Shown: positions 4,786 through 6,802 of the stretch, piece after piece | Layout: every line of letters starts with the position of its first letter | How positions within the stretch are numbered: the stretch's first letter is position 1 | NCBI GenBank assembly: GCA_026400425.1 | Contig: JAPLPC010000655.1 | Location: 2,088 to 8,889, forward strand | DNA: 6,802 bases | Direction: 5' to 3' | Source of the DNA: Hyphomicrobiales bacterium | Lineage (GTDB): Bacteria; Pseudomonadota; Alphaproteobacteria; Rhizobiales; Xanthobacteraceae | Program-made: the position numbers and the translations under genes | Notes under the pieces: generated by a model | Databases searched by the model: none | Told to the model about the DNA's origin: nothing | Seen by the model: the letters and a program-made list of their open reading frames with translations, nothing else

Positions 4786-6802
4786 TGGCCGTCATCACGG
4801 ACAACGCCGCGCCGACGCGCGGTCCATCGCTCGCCTTGCGCTATGCGCTCCGCGAAATGCGCGGCGGCCTCAGCGGCTTCTACGTCTTCATCGCCTGTAT
4901 CGCGCTCGGCGTGTTGGCCATTGCCGGCGTCGGTTCGGTGGCTGCGAGTCTGAGCGATGGTCTCGCCCGCGAGGGCCGCACGCTGCTCGGCGGCGATGTC
5001 GCCTTCTCGCTGATGCAGCGCGAGGCGAAGCCCGACGAAATCGCGTTTCTGCGCCAGCGCGGCGACGTCTCGGTGGCCGCCTCGCTGCGCGGCATGGTGC
5101 GCGCATCCGATGGCAATCTGGCGCTGGTCGAAATGAAGGCAGTGGATGCCGCCTATCCGTTGCTCGGCCGATTGAAGCTGTCGCCCGAGATAGCGGTCGG
5201 CGACCTGCTCGCCGAGCGCGACGGCGCCTTCGGTGCCGCGACCGACACGACGCTGCTGGCACGCCTGGGCCTCAAGCTCGGCGACCGCGTCACCGTTGGC
5301 AGCGCCACCTTCCAGATCCGCAGCGTGGTCGAGTCCGAGCCTGACAAGCTCGCCGGTGGCGTCGGCTTCGCGCCGCGCTTCCTGATCAGCGAGAATGCCT
5401 TGCGGGCCACCGCCTTGCTGCAGCCCGGCAGTCTGGTGCGTTGGATCTACCGCATTCGTCTGCCGGACAGCAGCGATCGCGCTGCCACGGTGCTGGTCGA
5501 TGATGCCCGCAGCCAGTTGCCGCAGGCCGGCTGGGAAATCCGTTCGCGCGACAATGCGTCGCCGCAACTGGAGCGCTCGATCACCCGCTTCACCCAGTTT
5601 CTCACGCTGGTCGGCCTCGCTGCGCTGCTGGTCGGCGGCGTCGGCGTCGCCAATGCGGTGAAGAGCCATATCGACCGTCGCCGTGAAGTGATCGCCGCGC
5701 TGAAGGCGCTCGGCGCCACCGGCCGCGACGTGTTCGCGATGTATCTCACCCAGGTGATGGTGCTGGCGGTGATCGGTTCATTGATCGGCCTGGCGCTCGG
5801 TGCGGCGCTGCCGTTCGCGATCGTCGGTTTGCTCGGCAATCTGTTGCCGCTTCCGGTGGTGCCGGCGCTGCATCCCGGCGCCCTGGCGCTGTCGCTGCTT
5901 TATGGCCTGCTCACCGCGCTCGCTTTCGGGCTGTGGCCGCTGGCGCGCGTGCATGACGTGCCTGTCGCCGCGCTGTTCCGCGACGCCGCCCACACCGAAT
6001 CGCGGCGACCGCAGACCCGCTATCTCGTCTGGATGGCTCTGGTGGTAGCCGTTCTCGTCGCCGTCGTGATCGGGCTTGCCTACGACAAGCGCGTCGCGGC
6101 GATCTTCGTGGTGGTATCCATCCTGGTGTTCGGCCCGTTGCGGGGCATCGCCGCCATGCTGCGTATGACGATGCTGCGGCTTGCCATCGCCAATATCCAT
6201 CGGCCGGGTGCTTTGACGCCGTCGGTGGTGATGTCGCTCGGCCTGGGGCTCACGGTGCTCGTGACCATCACCCAGATCGACGGCAACCTGCAGCGTCAGT
6301 TCATGGCGTCGCTGCCCGAAAAGGCTCCGTCGTTCTATTTCATTGACATCCCCTCCACCGAAGCCGAGCGCTTCGGCGCTTTCCTGAAAGAGAAACAGCC
6401 GCAATCGACGGTGGAGGAGGTACCGATGCTGCGCGGCCGGATCGTCGGCGCACGCGGCGTCAAGGCAGAAGATCTCAAGCCATCGACGGATGCCGAATGG
6501 GTGCTGCAGAGCGACCGCGGCATCAGCTACACCGACGAGGTGCCGCGCGGATCCAGCGTGGTCGAGGGCGAATGGTGGCCGAAGAATTACAGTGGTCCGC
6601 CGCTGGTCTCGTTCGAGAAAAAGCTGGCCGACGGGCTCGGCCTCAAGCTTGGCGACGACGTCGTTGTCAACGTGCTCGGCCGGGATATTACCGCGAAGAT
6701 CGGCAGCCTGCGCAGCGTCGACTGGCAGAGCCTGGGGATCAATTTCGTGCTGGTGTTTTCGCCGAATACGTTCCGCGGCGCGCCGCATACCCATATCGCG
6801 AC
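4785..6802 (+). CDS. ybbP: FtsX-like ABC permease (YbbP), C-terminus beyond window
   Basis: The membrane subunit paired with YbbA. 672 codons are present and uninterrupted; the family is about 830-860 residues, so the last part is missing. A short cytoplasmic N-terminus leads to TM1 (about 32-52) and then a large soluble periplasmic domain (about 55-265). TM2 to TM4 follow at about 267-290, 320-345 and 364-388, and make the first FtsX unit. Two further helices (about 411-431 and 435-455) are the central linker pair. TM7 (about 480-500) starts the second unit, whose periplasmic domain reaches the window edge. The sequence after TM2, HIDRRREVIAALKALGAT, is the usual FtsX coupling region. The duplicated layout with ten expected helices distinguishes YbbP from LolC/E and MacB. 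The start shares one base with the ybbA stop. In E. coli the same trio tesA-ybbA-ybbP occurs; the cargo is likely hydrophobic, but nothing in this sequence identifies it. Confidence 0.93.
   Translation, partial: MAVITDNAAPTRGPSLALRYALREMRGGLSGFYVFIACIALGVLAIAGVGSVAASLSDGLAREGRTLLGGDVAFSLMQREAKPDEIAFLRQRGDVSVAASLRGMVRASDGNLALVEMKAVDAAYPLLGRLKLSPEIAVGDLLAERDGAFGAATDTTLLARLGLKLGDRVTVGSATFQIRSVVESEPDKLAGGVGFAPRFLISENALRATALLQPGSLVRWIYRIRLPDSSDRAATVLVDDARSQLPQAGWEIRSRDNASPQLERSITRFTQFLTLVGLAALLVGGVGVANAVKSHIDRRREVIAALKALGATGRDVFAMYLTQVMVLAVIGSLIGLALGAALPFAIVGLLGNLLPLPVVPALHPGALALSLLYGLLTALAFGLWPLARVHDVPVAALFRDAAHTESRRPQTRYLVWMALVVAVLVAVVIGLAYDKRVAAIFVVVSILVFGPLRGIAAMLRMTMLRLAIANIHRPGALTPSVVMSLGLGLTVLVTITQIDGNLQRQFMASLPEKAPSFYFIDIPSTEAERFGAFLKEKQPQSTVEEVPMLRGRIVGARGVKAEDLKPSTDAEWVLQSDRGISYTDEVPRGSSVVEGEWWPKNYSGPPLVSFEKKLADGLGLKLGDDVVVNVLGRDITAKIGSLRSVDWQSLGINFVLVFSPNTFRGAPHTHIA

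Noticed and set aside
4767..5669. 300-codon open frame on the minus strand opposite ybbP
   Set aside because: It is antisense to an intact permease with clear membrane segments. Its translation is rich in R, A, Q, D and H without any domain, as expected from GC-rich codon bias in the complementary frame.
5778..6794. 338-codon open frame on the minus strand opposite ybbP
   Set aside because: Same reasoning: low-complexity H/R/Q/D-rich translation, no recognisable motif, and full overlap with the well-supported ybbP frame.
1..6802. A new defence, mobile or biosynthetic system
   Set aside because: All six genes belong to well-known core families with intact motifs, and no integrase, transposase, toxin, CRISPR array or unusual gene is present.

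Overview
The window looks like chromosomal DNA from a high-GC alphaproteobacterium, most likely of the Bradyrhizobium/Rhodopseudomonas/Afipia group (Nitrobacteraceae). Three things point there: the strong G/C preference at third codon positions, a zapE gene directly upstream of an alphaproteobacterial-type malate dehydrogenase, and an intergenic palindrome whose arms (…GAAGCAATCCAG / CTGGATTGCTTC…GCAATGACG) match a dispersed repeat I know from Bradyrhizobium genomes. The genus is an inference; no marker in the window fixes it.

Layout, left to right. On the minus strand: the first 299 codons of mdh (cut by the left edge); a 233-bp gap with a REP-like palindrome; zapE (AFG1-family ATPase, 395 aa); a 255-bp gap full of GC-rich hairpins; thpR (LigT-type 2',3'-cyclic phosphodiesterase, 183 aa); a 265-bp gap holding a 91-bp imperfect palindrome and a second hairpin; then tesA (SGNH esterase/thioesterase with an export signal, 231 aa). 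On the plus strand, diverging from tesA: ybbA (LolD/MacB-type ABC ATPase, 236 aa) and ybbP (FtsX-like permease, first 672 codons, cut by the right edge).

How the genes work together. mdh is a citric-acid-cycle gene whose operon probably continues leftwards beyond the window; zapE upstream is a conserved neighbour of mdh in this lineage. thpR acts in RNA 2',3'-cyclic-phosphate metabolism and appears to be its own unit with a structured leader. tesA, ybbA and ybbP form the same divergent cluster as in Escherichia coli: a secreted or periplasmic lipid/ester hydrolase next to a type VII-like ABC system (ATPase plus large FtsX-like permease), which suggests coupled handling of a hydrophobic substrate at the inner membrane.

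No rRNA, tRNA, CRISPR array, insertion sequence, phage gene or defence system was seen. The coding content is ordinary core genome. The parts most worth a second look are non-coding: the 91-bp palindrome against the thpR ribosome-binding site, and the overlapping divergent 5' ends of tesA and ybbA.
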